A stretch of DNA of 64,000 nt, from NCBI GenBank assembly GCA_947478845.1, contig CANJXC010000003.1:241659-305658 (forward strand), in the 5' to 3' direction. Shown piece after piece: positions 43,134 through 51,879 of the stretch. This DNA comes from Spirochaetales bacterium. GTDB taxonomy: Bacteria > Spirochaetota > Spirochaetia > JABEVK01. The notes beneath the pieces are model-generated. The model had not been told where the DNA came from. It made no database searches and saw nothing but the letters and a program-made list of their open reading frames with translations. Made by a program: the position numbers and the translations under genes. The number at the start of each line of letters is the position of its first letter. The first letter of the stretch is position 1.

Positions 43134-44594
43134 ATGGTTCTTTTTCGCCCTTTGGAAGTCCTCGTTCTCGTCTTCTTTTTTGCCCTCGCCTCGTGCACCT
43201 CGCTCCTCAGCTCGAGCAGCGGCACCCACAACGCCCTTTGGATTCCGCCCCTCCTTACGGGCACCACAACAACCGCAGGAACCGAGTTCCAGCTGACGGT
43301 GTCGGCAACAACCAAATCCTTTCGGGAAGGTAAGGAAACCGCCACCTACAGCTACAACAACACCGGCTTTTGGGGCCCCACGTTGGTTGTGAGGAAAGGC
43401 GAAAAGGTGACCATTCACGTGAACAACAACTTGCCGGTAGAGACGACCACCCACTGGCATGGCCTGCATGTGCCCGCTGCAATGGATGGCGGCCCCATGC
43501 AAGTGGTTGAACCCGGTGCGACTTGGTCGCCCACCTTCACCGTGATGAACCAGGCGGCAACGTTTTGGTACCACCCCCACCTGCACACCACCACTGCCAA
43601 ACAGTTGGCGCTCGGTGCCGGTGGCTTTCTGTTGGTGCGCGACGCCGACGAGGCCAAGCTGGCGCTTCCCCGCACCTACGGCGTCGATGACCTGCCCGTC
43701 GTTCTCACAAGCCGGACCTTTGACGCCAGCAATCAGATCCAGACCGATACCATTTATGGTGATCGACTTCTGGCCAACGGCACTCTCAACGCCCAGGCGA
43801 CGGTCGGCGCGCAAGTTGTCCGCTTGCGGTTGCTCAACGCCGAGATCGAGCGAGCCTACTCGCTCGGGTTCGCCGACAACCGCAAGTTCTTCGTGATCGC
43901 AGGAGACGGCGGCCTGCTTGAAAAACCCGTGCCCGTGACCCGCTTGCTGATGTCACCCGGCGAACGGTACGAAGTCCTGATCGACCTAACAAAGGATCCC
44001 GTCGGTGCCAGCGTGCCTCTGTTGGCCTACAATCGGAACCAGGAGTTTGGGTTTCCCGGTGGCGAACCGAACCAGACCGGCGACTTTGGTAGCCTGCTCA
44101 ATAACACCACCTTCGAGGTGCTGAACCTCAAGGTCAGGGCCGCCGGTACCGAGGCACTGCTGACCATTCCCACAGCGCTGATCACGAACAACTACCCGAC
44201 CATGGAGGTTTCCAACAGCCGCACGATCAACATCACCGACCAAGGGCCGGGCACGCCGTTCACCTTCGACAATGCCGGCTATGACATGATGATGATCAAC
44301 CAGACGGTAAAACTCGGTGCCACCGAAAAATGGAGCGTGGTCAACGATTTCGTCTTCGGCCACTCGTTCCACATTCACGACGTGCAGTTCAAACTTGTTT
44401 CGCGCAGTTCGGGGCCCGTCGGAGCGTGGGAGTCGGGGTGGAAGGACACATTTTTCATCCAGCGTAACGAAACGGTGAGCTTCGTGGCACGGTTCGAGGA
44501 CTTCGCCGACCCCGTGAACGCGTTCATGTACCATTGCCACATGGCCAACCACGAGGACGGCGGGCTGATGGGGCAGTTTGTCGTGGTGCCTTAG
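43134..44594 (+). CDS. Multicopper oxidase lipoprotein
   Basis: 486 residues. The signal ends in a lipobox L-A-S-C at residues 18-21. All four copper motifs are present: THWHGLHV (H107, H109), WYHPHLH, HSFHIHD and the C-terminal YHCHMANHEDGGLMG with the type-1 Cys/His/Met. It belongs to the CueO/CotA-like group and would oxidise cuprous copper, metals or phenols outside the inner membrane. ATG 43134 follows GGAG with 8-base spacing; the frame opens earlier over the previous gene. No Met-rich copper loop like that of CueO is seen, so a copper role is not certain. Confidence 0.92.
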   Translation: MVLFRPLEVLVLVFFFALASCTSLLSSSSGTHNALWIPPLLTGTTTTAGTEFQLTVSATTKSFREGKETATYSYNNTGFWGPTLVVRKGEKVTIHVNNNLPVETTTHWHGLHVPAAMDGGPMQVVEPGATWSPTFTVMNQAATFWYHPHLHTTTAKQLALGAGGFLLVRDADEAKLALPRTYGVDDLPVVLTSRTFDASNQIQTDTIYGDRLLANGTLNAQATVGAQVVRLRLLNAEIERAYSLGFADNRKFFVIAGDGGLLEKPVPVTRLLMSPGERYEVLIDLTKDPVGASVPLLAYNRNQEFGFPGGEPNQTGDFGSLLNNTTFEVLNLKVRAAGTEALLTIPTALITNNYPTMEVSNSRTINITDQGPGTPFTFDNAGYDMMMINQTVKLGATEKWSVVNDFVFGHSFHIHDVQFKLVSRSSGPVGAWESGWKDTFFIQRNETVSFVARFEDFADPVNAFMYHCHMANHEDGGLMGQFVVVP

Positions 44595-45080
44595 TTACGC
44601 CCTGTTTCGAGGCAACCCAAACGGTGTAATCACGACTGCAAAAACCCAGATCACCGGCCCTGAGATGCTTTCCCAGCCCGCGGGGATGATCCCGGGCGTC
44701 ACCAGGCAAAACGTGAAGGCCAAATCGGAAATACCGATGACAACCAGCCCAATGAAGTAGCCAAGCCACGAGCCCTGTTTCCAGATCATCCAGGCGACGA
44801 ACACTCCCAAAACCCCATAACCACCCACGTCTAACACGAAATTACCAAAAAGGTGCGAAAGAGCATTGAGCGTCACCTTGTCGGTGGGCAGCACGATAGC
44901 GCTCCAAGGGGCGTTGGTTCCCCCGAACAGCATTTGAAACTGGGAATCTGCAGTACCCGTGAGAAAGGCGACTAGGCCCGCCACACCCACATACACGTGC
45001 AAAAAACTCCAAACAAGAAACAGTACAGCTCCGATCTTGGCCAAAAGACCGACAGGCACAGAATTTTCCGTTTTTTCCAT
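44595..45080 (-). CDS. Four-helix membrane protein of unknown function
   Basis: 161 residues with four hydrophobic segments (about 12-35, 65-90, 98-115 and 128-150). No family is recognised. ATG 45080 follows AAGGAG with 5-base spacing and the frame upstream lacks such a site. It converges with the multicopper oxidase with no gap between the stops and is divergent from the AraC gene at 45215, which may control it. Charges on the short loops suggest both ends in the cytoplasm. Confidence 0.65.
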   Translation of the reverse strand: MEKTENSVPVGLLAKIGAVLFLVWSFLHVYVGVAGLVAFLTGTADSQFQMLFGGTNAPWSAIVLPTDKVTLNALSHLFGNFVLDVGGYGVLGVFVAWMIWKQGSWLGYFIGLVVIGISDLAFTFCLVTPGIIPAGWESISGPVIWVFAVVITPFGLPRNRA

Positions 45081-45214
45081 AGTAACTCCTTGCAGGAAAG
45101 CTATTCTTTGCCCCTGAAAGTTTCCATCCACAAAAGCGGTATTCTTTGGCACTTTTCCGAGAATTGACTTCTAGTGCGCTTGAATAACCGGCCCGAGTCG
45201 GGCACGCTTCCCCT

Positions 45215-46060
45215 ATGGGTTTTTCCTTCGCTACCGCGCATCAGAGTTTGGCTCACCTCGAAGTTCGATCCATCGGTCCCTCGGATGACGAAAGGCCTTT
45301 GGCTCCCGCGGTCGACTATCAAATCCTGTGGGTCACCCAAGGCGAAGCAGAGGTTTCCATCGACTTTGAGTCCTACCGAGCTACACCCGGTTGCCTGTAC
45401 TTCCGGGCGCCGGGGCGCGCATTTGGCTGGCGGCACGGAGTGGAGTTTTCTGGTTGGGACCTTCGGTTTTCCATCGACTTCCTCGATGGCGGTGCTCCCG
45501 ACCAACGGCTCCTTCGCACCCTTGGCTATTTTCACTCTATCGACCGTCAGCCCGAACTCAAAGCCACGGGTGGGGACCAGCTGGTGCTGCACAACCTCTT
45601 TATTCAGCTGGAACGAGAAGCGCGGCCTTCGGACTTCGGGGCAACGGTAGTCCAAAAATCTCTCCTCCGTATTCTGCTGGTGACGCTTCAGCGGAAATAC
45701 CCTGATTTCTGGGCCGGGGTACCCGCTAGTGCCGCCCGACGCCTCGTAGAAGAGTATTGCCTGCTGGTTTCCGAGGAGTTTCTTCACCACCGCCAGATTG
45801 CCGATTATGCGGGTCGCCTCGGTGTCACCCCAGACCACCTTGCGTCCTCGTTTCGAAAGCTTTTGGGGTTCTCACCGAGTCAACTCATCCAAAACCACCT
45901 CGTTTTAGAGGCCAAGCGCCTCCTGACCCACACTGGATTGACGGTAGGCGAGATTTCTAACAAGCTCAAGTTCTCCGATCAGGCCTATTTCAGTCGGTTT
46001 TTTCGCAAGCTTGTGGGCCTCGCTCCCTCTGATTTCAGGTCAAGTTCAAAAAAAGACTAG
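45215..46060 (+). CDS. AraC-family transcriptional regulator
   Basis: 281 residues. An N-terminal cupin-like part (about 20-130: ILWVTQGEAEVSIDFESYRATPGCLYFRAPG) is followed by a C-terminal AraC double HTH (FLHHRQIADYAGRLGVTPDHLASSFRKLLGFSP, TVGEISNKLKFSDQAYFSRFFRKLVGLAPSDFR). It should respond to a small organic ligand. ATG 45215 has no convincing ribosome site; a leaderless or coupled start is possible. The gap to the divergent membrane protein is 134 bp. Confidence 0.88.
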   Translation: MGFSFATAHQSLAHLEVRSIGPSDDERPLAPAVDYQILWVTQGEAEVSIDFESYRATPGCLYFRAPGRAFGWRHGVEFSGWDLRFSIDFLDGGAPDQRLLRTLGYFHSIDRQPELKATGGDQLVLHNLFIQLEREARPSDFGATVVQKSLLRILLVTLQRKYPDFWAGVPASAARRLVEEYCLLVSEEFLHHRQIADYAGRLGVTPDHLASSFRKLLGFSPSQLIQNHLVLEAKRLLTHTGLTVGEISNKLKFSDQAYFSRFFRKLVGLAPSDFRSSSKKD

Positions 46061-46171
46061 TTGCATTTGGTGCCAAAGTGGGTGCCACGGCCTTAACGGC
46101 GGCCAAGAGAGTAACTGTGGCTGATGTAAGGACAAATGGGGGTTGCCGTGGCAATGATGGAAAGAATGTCG

Positions 46172-47119
46172 TTACTTCCCTTCGCCTTCCCAAAGCCCCC
46201 GCCAGTCGTCCGGTAGCGGCGCCTCATAACTAACCGCCGTTCCGGTAAACGGGTGCTCGAAGGCCAGCCTCCGGGCGTGAAGGGCTTGGCGGACCGCGGC
46301 GGGTCCGCCGTAAAGTTTGTCTCCCACCAAGGGCCAACCCTGCTCGGCTAGGTGCACCCGAATCTGGTGGGTACGCCCGGTTTCCAAACCTAGGTTTACC
46401 TGAAAGCGCCCGCGAGCGACTTCGGGCCCCCAAACCCAGTGAGTCAGCGCGGCTCTGGCTCCGGGAACCCCCACCGCTTGGATCTGACCCCTCAATGGAT
46501 CTTCAGTACGCCCCAGGGGTAGGTCGATGAGCCCTTGTTCCCCTTCTTTGGGCACCTTGCAACCGGGAACCGGTGCAACGACGGCCACGTACTGCTTGGT
46601 GATCTGCCGGCTTTCAAACAGGTTTAGTATGGCCGCCAGCGCCAATTTGGTTTTCGCGAACAGCACAAGGCCCGAAGTCTCCCTGTCGAGCCGGTGAGCG
46701 GGGTCGGCCCTCGTCCAACTTGGATTGCCCGCGTTTCGCACTTGGTAAACCAGATTCGAGGTGTAAGATTTTCCCATTCGGTGCACCAAAAGATTTCCGG
46801 GCTTATCGGCTACGAGATACCACTGGTCCTCAGCGGCTACCGACCAATTGAGGTCGGCAGGCGGTTCCACTACGGGGGGCATTTTATACGTAAGAAGCTG
46901 CCCCCTCTCGAGTTTCTGCGCCGCATGCGCCTGGTTCCCTTCGACGAAAAGAAGTCCCTTGGAAATCGCCTTTGCCCAGGTCTCCCGGTCGAAATAAGGA
47001 AAGCGGTCGACGAGGTGGTCGAGGAGGAGTCGGCCGTGGGCAAACTTGGGGATGCGGGAGGACTGGTCCAAGGTCCCACGATAGAGTTTGAAGGTGGAGG
47101 GGTCAAGAAGGTTTGCCAC
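46172..47119 (-). CDS. RluA-family pseudouridine synthase
   Basis: 315 residues. An S4-like N-terminal part (LLLDHLVDRFPYFDRETWAKAISKGLLFVEG) is followed by the RluA catalytic block PAHRLDRETSGLVLFAKTKLA with the essential Asp, and the QPVSKQYVAVV-type and GRTHQIRVHLA segments. It makes pseudouridine in rRNA or tRNA; the exact site is unknown. GTG 47119 follows GAGGGTGAG. It is divergent from the GyrI-like gene with a 118-bp gap. Confidence 0.9.
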   Translation of the reverse strand: MANLLDPSTFKLYRGTLDQSSRIPKFAHGRLLLDHLVDRFPYFDRETWAKAISKGLLFVEGNQAHAAQKLERGQLLTYKMPPVVEPPADLNWSVAAEDQWYLVADKPGNLLVHRMGKSYTSNLVYQVRNAGNPSWTRADPAHRLDRETSGLVLFAKTKLALAAILNLFESRQITKQYVAVVAPVPGCKVPKEGEQGLIDLPLGRTEDPLRGQIQAVGVPGARAALTHWVWGPEVARGRFQVNLGLETGRTHQIRVHLAEQGWPLVGDKLYGGPAAVRQALHARRLAFEHPFTGTAVSYEAPLPDDWRGLWEGEGK

Positions 47120-47237
47120 CTCACCCTCACCGCCCGAAAGGCTCTCGCCGAGGCCCCCTTGTCAAGCGAACGGCGGCAACGCTATTTTCTGAGGGTCGCT
47201 GGGCACGTCGCCCAAGCCAAATAAGCGAGGCTTTAGC

Positions 47238-47747
47238 ATGAAACACCGCTTCGAATCGAAACCCGAGTTGGAAGTAGTTGGCTACACTTTTCGCACTACC
47301 ACCGCTGAGGGCCAAAGCATGCGAGAGGTTCCTCCTTTTTGGGGCCGGTGCACAGCAGAAGGAAAAATTGACCTCCTGAACGCAGTAGCTAGCCCCTTTG
47401 GCCTGTTCGGGCTCTGCGCTGAGTTCGACGACAAAATGGAGGCCTTTACCTACGTGATAGGCGTCGAGCTCAAACCCGGAGCCAAGGCGCCCACCGGAAC
47501 GAAGCGGGTCAAGATTTCTGCTGCTCACTACGCGGTGTTCAGTTGCGTGGGCGCCATGCCTCTGGGAATCCAGAACGGCTGGCACGAAATCATGGGATCC
47601 TGGTTTCCCACGTCCACTTATGCGCAAGCCTCGCCAGTCAATTTTGAGCTCTATCCCTATTTCCCAGCAAGGGACGAACGCGGCGACCCTACCAGCCCCA
47701 ATTGCTACACGGAAATCTGGATCCCGGTCGAGAAGAAGGGCAACTAA
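47238..47747 (+). CDS. GyrI-like effector-binding domain protein
   Basis: 169 residues. It matches the AraC effector-binding/GyrI-like fold: VVGYTFRTTTAEGQS, the IPPFWGR-type EVPPFWGRC block, then FTYVIGVEL, ISAAHYAVFSCVG and the FELYPYFPARDERGDP-YTEIWIPV end. Stand-alone members bind small hydrophobic cations or act on gyrase; the role here is unknown. ATG 47238 has GCGAGG 6 bases upstream. No DNA-binding domain is attached. Confidence 0.85.
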   Translation: MKHRFESKPELEVVGYTFRTTTAEGQSMREVPPFWGRCTAEGKIDLLNAVASPFGLFGLCAEFDDKMEAFTYVIGVELKPGAKAPTGTKRVKISAAHYAVFSCVGAMPLGIQNGWHEIMGSWFPTSTYAQASPVNFELYPYFPARDERGDPTSPNCYTEIWIPVEKKGN

Positions 47748-47776
47748 ATGATAAGCTCTCGGAAGCCCAACGGAGC

Positions 47777-48325
47777 CTAGCCGGGGACCTTTCGCCAAGC
47801 GGTCTTGTACTTGGTTTGATACTTTGGATCGGTTTCTTCCAAAATGAGTCTACGGGCAAGAGTGGCTACCGCAGGGTCGGGCTGCTGATTGTAGACCTCG
47901 CGCAGGCACACTTGGAGGTCGTAGCGGATCAGCGTTGTGTTCTTCTCGCTGGTACAGGACCGGAAGCGCTCTTGGTAATAGTCGAGAAGACGCCGTTTGT
48001 GCTCTTCCCCCGCCAGGGCAAAACGGTGCGACGCTTGCAGGGTGTGGCGTGCGGAAACAAACATCTTGTCGGTGGCAACCGCCTTCCAACGTTCCCAAAG
48101 GCCCCAGATTCGCCCTTCGGGGTCACTCGCGGCGAAATGGGAGAAAAGCTGGCCTCCAATCGAGCGAATGTGATTGCTGCTGTGGCCCAGCATCGCCGCA
48201 AACCTCGACCACTGGGAGTAAACCTCCGCCGGGCTGTCTTTGCGGCTCAAAACCTCAAGGTAGGCTGAAACCCTTGCTTGGTCGTCAGGGCCTTCAATTT
48301 GGTCAAAAAGGGCAGCTAGGGTCAT
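47777..48325 (-). CDS. Hypothetical helical protein
   Basis: 182 residues, mostly helix-forming, with a HEAT-repeat-like look (TLAALFDQIEGPDDQARVSAYLEVLSRK, then WSRFAAMLGHSSNHIRSIGGQLFSHFAASDPEGRI). Not assigned to a family. ATG 48325 overlaps the stop of the membrane protein gene by 4 bp (ATGA); the longer frame upstream is a shadow. It is the last gene of a three-gene unit with an XRE regulator and a four-helix membrane protein, and converges with the GyrI-like gene. Confidence 0.65.
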   Translation of the reverse strand: MTLAALFDQIEGPDDQARVSAYLEVLSRKDSPAEVYSQWSRFAAMLGHSSNHIRSIGGQLFSHFAASDPEGRIWGLWERWKAVATDKMFVSARHTLQASHRFALAGEEHKRRLLDYYQERFRSCTSEKNTTLIRYDLQVCLREVYNQQPDPAVATLARRLILEETDPKYQTKYKTAWRKVPG

Positions 48326-48828
48326 CTTCCGGCCTCGTCCCAAGTAAGAACCGCCGAGGGAAGCAGAAGCATCGGAATGAAGAAGAACCAGACGACCGCT
48401 TCCACTTGGCCAAAGGACAAGTCGAAACGGTAAGAAGCTACCTTTTGAACATCCTGGGAAATCGTGAAGAGCAGCAATGCCAGCGCCATCACCGAAACGA
48501 CGCCACCAATGAGTTGGTAGGCCTGCAGATAGGTACGATTGCGCAGCTTGAGTTGACGCTCGTCGAGAAAGCGATCTGGAAGATCGGCAATAGACCTCAC
48601 CGACACGCGAAGTAACAGATAAACTGCAAAACAGAGGGCAAGAGGAATCACTCCCCAGATGTCCGACCACACAAACACCGTGCAAGTGGCCACCCAGCAC
48701 AAGACTCCCAAAATCACCAACGCGCGGCGAGCCAGGGTGGTCCTGGTCCAGTTCCAGGACGTATCGGCCATTAAGGTTGCCACCCGCTTCTCGAGAGCAG
48801 CCTCCTGTTTCTCATTCTTTGGACTCAT
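48322..48828 (-). CDS. Four-helix membrane protein next to XRE regulator
   Basis: 168 residues with four hydrophobic segments arranged in two pairs (about 38-78 and 105-160), separated by a charged loop VSVRSIADLPDRFLDERQLKLRNRTY. It is of the kind often found downstream of small XRE regulators in bacteria, with no known activity. ATG 48828 lies inside the end of the XRE gene (17-bp overlap), so translation is coupled. GGAGG upstream of ATG gives a good ribosome site. Confidence 0.7.
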   Translation of the reverse strand: MSPKNEKQEAALEKRVATLMADTSWNWTRTTLARRALVILGVLCWVATCTVFVWSDIWGVIPLALCFAVYLLLRVSVRSIADLPDRFLDERQLKLRNRTYLQAYQLIGGVVSVMALALLLFTISQDVQKVASYRFDLSFGQVEAVVWFFFIPMLLLPSAVLTWDEAGR

Positions 48829-49063
48829 GATTCGTTTCCTCCTTCAAGGAAAAAAGTTGCTCGATGGTCACCCCAAGCGCCTGGGCCAGCCTCAGTGCCA
48901 GAACCAAGCTGGGGCTATACTCCCCCCGTTCCAGGTATCCCATCGTTTGGTAATGCACCCCAACCCGGTCGGCAAGCTCCTGCCTCGACCAACCCAAACG
49001 TGTCCGGTTGTCTTCGATGTGGTTGAGAATCAGGTCTTCTTCCGTAGCGGGTTTGCGTCCCAT
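48812..49063 (-). CDS. XRE-family HTH transcriptional regulator
   Basis: 83 residues. A single HTH_3 domain (RTRLGWSRQELADRVGVHYQTMGYLERGEYSPSLVLALRLAQALGVTIEQLF) of the kind that drives small membrane-protein operons. Preceded by TTGCAT-N17-TATACT (minus strand), whose -10 ends 6 bases before ATG 49063, so the mRNA is probably leaderless. GTAGTAT direct repeats in that region may be its operator. First of three overlapping genes. Confidence 0.9.
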   Translation of the reverse strand: MGRKPATEEDLILNHIEDNRTRLGWSRQELADRVGVHYQTMGYLERGEYSPSLVLALRLAQALGVTIEQLFSLKEETNHESKE

Positions 49064-49098
49064 GATTGTAGTATAATTGCTATGTAGTATTAATGCAA
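49063..49098 (-). promoter_or_regulatory. Promoter and repeat operator of the XRE operon
   Basis: Minus strand: TTGCAT (49098-49093), 17-bp spacer, TATACT (49075-49070). Two GTAGTAT repeats on the + strand (49068-49074 and 49084-49090) start 16 bp apart and cover the -10 and spacer, so XRE binding would repress. Confidence 0.65.
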
Positions 49099-49626
49099 CA
49101 CCCTAAAGATCGCACGCGCCACGGCTTCACGGGAAGCGAGCTCGGGATGCGCTCCAGCATAACAGAGCACACCCAAGAGCCCAGCTATTCGGTATTCCAA
49201 AACGAGGTCGCGCTCCAAGGGACCTTCTGGCAAAAGTGCCGACTTCAGTGCGGGCGTATTTTCAATACGTAAAATCGCCGCCTTGGTTTCGTCGATGAGC
49301 CGCCTCCGGAACGAGGGGTCGCCGTTTTCTCCCAAGAGCACGTTGTAGTAAGACGCCTTTTCTTCGTATAACGCCAAAAAGGTCTGCAGAAAGGCGGAGG
49401 ATGGCTCAGCGCTCGTCAAGACAGGCGGCAACTCTTCGAGGTTGGGGAGGCATCGTTGCTCGAGTTCGCGTAAGCAAGCCTGAACGTCGTCGAAGTGTTC
49501 GTAGAAAGTACTGCGGTTGTAGCCGGCTTTGGCGGCCACTTCTTTTACGGTGATGTGCTCGATGCCGGCCTGGCAATAGAGGCCCCAAAAGGCCTCGAGT
49601 AAGTGGACACGCGCTTTTTCCGACAA
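49090..49626 (-). CDS. TetR-family transcriptional regulator
   Basis: 178 residues from TTG 49626, chosen because GGGAGGAA stands just before it; the frame also opens at GTG 49659, inside a palindrome. The N-terminal HTH (ITVKEVAAKAGYNRSTFYEHFDDVQACL) is typical TetR; the rest is a helical ligand domain. It is divergent from the glycosyltransferase gene, and the inverted repeat CCAACA-CGT-TGTTGG between them is a likely operator. Confidence 0.9.
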   Translation of the reverse strand: MSEKARVHLLEAFWGLYCQAGIEHITVKEVAAKAGYNRSTFYEHFDDVQACLRELEQRCLPNLEELPPVLTSAEPSSAFLQTFLALYEEKASYYNVLLGENGDPSFRRRLIDETKAAILRIENTPALKSALLPEGPLERDLVLEYRIAGLLGVLCYAGAHPELASREAVARAIFRVLH

Positions 49627-49652
49627 AGTTCCTCCCTGTGTTGGTTGATTCC

Positions 49653-49667
49653 CCAACACGTTGTTGG
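49653..49667. promoter_or_regulatory. Probable TetR operator
   Basis: CCAACACGTTGTTGG: perfect 6-bp arms and a 3-base centre between the TetR gene and the glycosyltransferase gene. The position suits repression of both. Confidence 0.6.
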
Positions 49668-49691
49668 AATACTACAGCGGATGAGGCCCCC

Positions 49692-50963
49692 ATGATCACC
49701 ATCCTATGTTCTGGCACTCGTGGCGACGTTCAGCCCTACTTGGCGCTGGCCCAAGAACTCCAAAAGCTCGGGTTGGCCACGCGCATTGCCACCAACCACG
49801 ACTTCGAGGCCTTTGTGCGCGGTTACGGGCTCGATTTTTACCCCATTGCCGTAGATTTCGCCTCTGCTGGGGTGGACCCTGAAATGGTGCGCCAGGCCCA
49901 GCGGGCCGACAACCTGCTGAAAATGGTGGGCACCTTTCAAAAGATGAAGGCCTACGGAGTGCACATGGTGCAGGCCTACCACGAGGCTTGCCTTGGCAGC
50001 GACGCCTTGGTGTACCATCCCGGGCTTACCATTGGTTATTTTATGGCCCAGCAGTTGGGAATCCCGTCGATTCTCGCAAGCCCTTTCCCGTTGCACCGCA
50101 CATCCTTAAGGCCTTCGGTGGTGCTCTATGGCAAGGCGCCAAACTGGGGCCCGATCAACCGCCTGAGCTATGGTGCGCTTCAAGGTATGCTTTGGATGGC
50201 CTCCGGGGCGTCGCTGGCGCCGTTTTGGAAGCAGAAATACGGCAAACTTCCACCCGGCTTTGGCCAACCCTTTGAGAAGCACACTACCACCCGTTTGCCG
50301 GCCCTTGCCTCGTGCAGCGAGTTCGTCTTCTCAAGGCCTACCGATTGGAACGCCAACGTTCATCAAACCGGGTACTGGTTCGTGGAAGAGCCCGAAGCCT
50401 ACCAACCCTCGGCCGAATTGACCGAGTTCCTGTCGGCTGGCGAAAAACCAGTCTATGTGGGCTTCGGCTCGATGTTCCACAAAGGCGACACGGAAACAGT
50501 GGGACGAACGGTGGTCGAGGGGCTCTTACTTGCCGGAAAACGCGGTGTAATCAACGGCATGAGCGGGCTTAAACTTCCCGAAGGAATGCTCGCTGTAGAA
50601 GGTGTTCCGCACTCTTGGCTGTTCCCCCGCATGGCAGCGGTGTGTCACCATGGCGGAGCCGGAACCTCGGCGGCGGGCTTTCGAGCCGGGGTACCGAGTG
50701 TCATTGTACCCTTCGCGCTCGACCAATTCGCTTGGGCGCAGCGGGCGTTTGAACTCGGAGTAGGGTCGCCTCCGCTGCCGGTAAAGAAGCTGACCGCAGC
50801 CAAGTTGGCCGAGGCGCTCAATCTCGCGCTTCAAACTAGGGTTATCACGGCCGCCGCGGAGCTCGCTCGAGCCATCGCCACCGAACACGGAGCCCGGGAC
50901 GGCGCGAGGGTTATCGCCGCGTCGCTTGCCACAGCACGTGAGGCCTCGAAGTTTCATGCCTAG
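49692..50963 (+). CDS. GT1/GT28-type glycosyltransferase (sterol/lipid glucosyltransferase-like)
   Basis: 423 residues. The N-terminal ILCSGTRGDVQPYLALAQEL and the C-terminal CHHGGAGTSAAGFRAGVPSVIVPFALDQFAWAQ are the signatures of the UGT80-like group that glucosylates sterols, hopanoids, rhamnolipid precursors or carotenoids. It has a GT-B fold and needs a UDP-sugar. ATG 49692 follows GAGG. Regulated by the divergent TetR protein. In this setting a carotenoid or membrane-lipid acceptor would be interesting because a rhodopsin gene lies 1 kb away, but nothing in the sequence fixes the acceptor. Confidence 0.85.
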   Translation: MITILCSGTRGDVQPYLALAQELQKLGLATRIATNHDFEAFVRGYGLDFYPIAVDFASAGVDPEMVRQAQRADNLLKMVGTFQKMKAYGVHMVQAYHEACLGSDALVYHPGLTIGYFMAQQLGIPSILASPFPLHRTSLRPSVVLYGKAPNWGPINRLSYGALQGMLWMASGASLAPFWKQKYGKLPPGFGQPFEKHTTTRLPALASCSEFVFSRPTDWNANVHQTGYWFVEEPEAYQPSAELTEFLSAGEKPVYVGFGSMFHKGDTETVGRTVVEGLLLAGKRGVINGMSGLKLPEGMLAVEGVPHSWLFPRMAAVCHHGGAGTSAAGFRAGVPSVIVPFALDQFAWAQRAFELGVGSPPLPVKKLTAAKLAEALNLALQTRVITAAAELARAIATEHGARDGARVIAASLATAREASKFHA

Positions 50964-50988
50964 CGCCGGTTGTCTTTAGCTCCCCAAA

Positions 50989-51873
50989 TTAGGTCAATAG
51001 TTCGCCTAGGCGGGTCCGCAAGGAGTTCATGGAACCCACGTACTCGAGTCCTGCGTCGGAAAGGGTTTGGGAGCTCTCCCGGTCGATTCGTCCTCCGAAG
51101 AACACGGGAATAAACGCTGGGGTTAGGCGCCTCACAAGGATGGCTTCGGCCACGGCCTGAACCATGGTCCCGGCGGCTTTCGCGGTGAGCAAAATGCAAT
51201 ACACCACCGCCTTGGCCTTCATGCTCACAGCGGCAAAGGCAAGTTCTTCAGCCGGGGTGCCAGGGCTGAAGCGCACCGGTCGCCAACCTGCAGAAGTGGC
51301 ATGAATGGCCGAACCGAGCTGGCCTGGTTCATGTTCGAAACCAGCAGGGCTTCCGATCACTACGTTGGGAGCATTTTCTGAACGCTTGCCTGAGGCATCC
51401 ACCAGCGCCAGCAGGTCCCGCAATCGTGCTTGGGCAAACGAGAGGTGAACTTGGCCCAAACGTCCTTCGGCAATGGCGAGCTTGACCCCGCTGACAAAGG
51501 GAAAAACAAAACCATCAATGAAATCCAGTCGCCCAAAAGCTTTGAGCGCTCGCTGCAGTTCCTGATCCAACAACACCGCGTCGAGCAGGGCGAGGTAAGA
51601 CACAGCCTTGTCCACCGTCGATACACCGGTTTGCTTACTCGATAGTTCCTTGAGTTCAGCCAAGGGAAGCATTGCGATCGATCCTATGGAATGGCCGGCA
51701 GCGCGGGCCGTGGCCAGCAACTCAAGTCGCAACAATTGCTCGGTAGAATAACGCCGTTGTCCTGAGGCATTGCGAAGCGGTCGCACCGCAGCGTAACGGT
51801 TTTCCCAAGCCCTCAATACGTGAACTGATAGTCCCGTTCGTAGCGATACAAAACGTATTGGGTATTCACTCAT
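50989..51873 (-). CDS. MerR/B12-type (CarH/LitR-like) regulator, light-sensing motif degenerate
   Basis: 294 residues. MerR HTH at residues 5-70 (IRFVSLRTGLSVHVLRAWENRYAAV...RRYSTEQL), a helical linker (about 90-160), and a C-terminal B12-binding Rossmann-type domain (about 165-290) with HEPG at 181-184, the HxxG of the cobalamin-binding motif. The four-helix part carries AIAEGRLGQVHLSFAQ where photosensory CarH proteins have W-x9-E-H; Trp is Ile134 and Glu-His is Leu144-Ser145. So B12 may still bind, but the AdoB12 light reaction may be lost or changed. ATG 51873 has AAGG upstream; a longer frame opens at 51930. Divergent from the rhodopsin gene, so its likely target. Confidence 0.8.
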   Translation of the reverse strand: MSEYPIRFVSLRTGLSVHVLRAWENRYAAVRPLRNASGQRRYSTEQLLRLELLATARAAGHSIGSIAMLPLAELKELSSKQTGVSTVDKAVSYLALLDAVLLDQELQRALKAFGRLDFIDGFVFPFVSGVKLAIAEGRLGQVHLSFAQARLRDLLALVDASGKRSENAPNVVIGSPAGFEHEPGQLGSAIHATSAGWRPVRFSPGTPAEELAFAAVSMKAKAVVYCILLTAKAAGTMVQAVAEAILVRRLTPAFIPVFFGGRIDRESSQTLSDAGLEYVGSMNSLRTRLGELLT

Positions 51874-51879
51874 TTTTAC

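Noticed and set aside
43134-44594. Copper nitrite reductase
   Set aside because: It has all four multicopper oxidase motifs including the HCHxxxH cluster, and the full three-domain length; nitrite reductases are shorter and lack the trinuclear site.
46061-46171. Terminator between the converging AraC and RluA genes
   Set aside because: The only stem found is 5 bp (TTGCC/GGCAA) with no T run; not enough to call.
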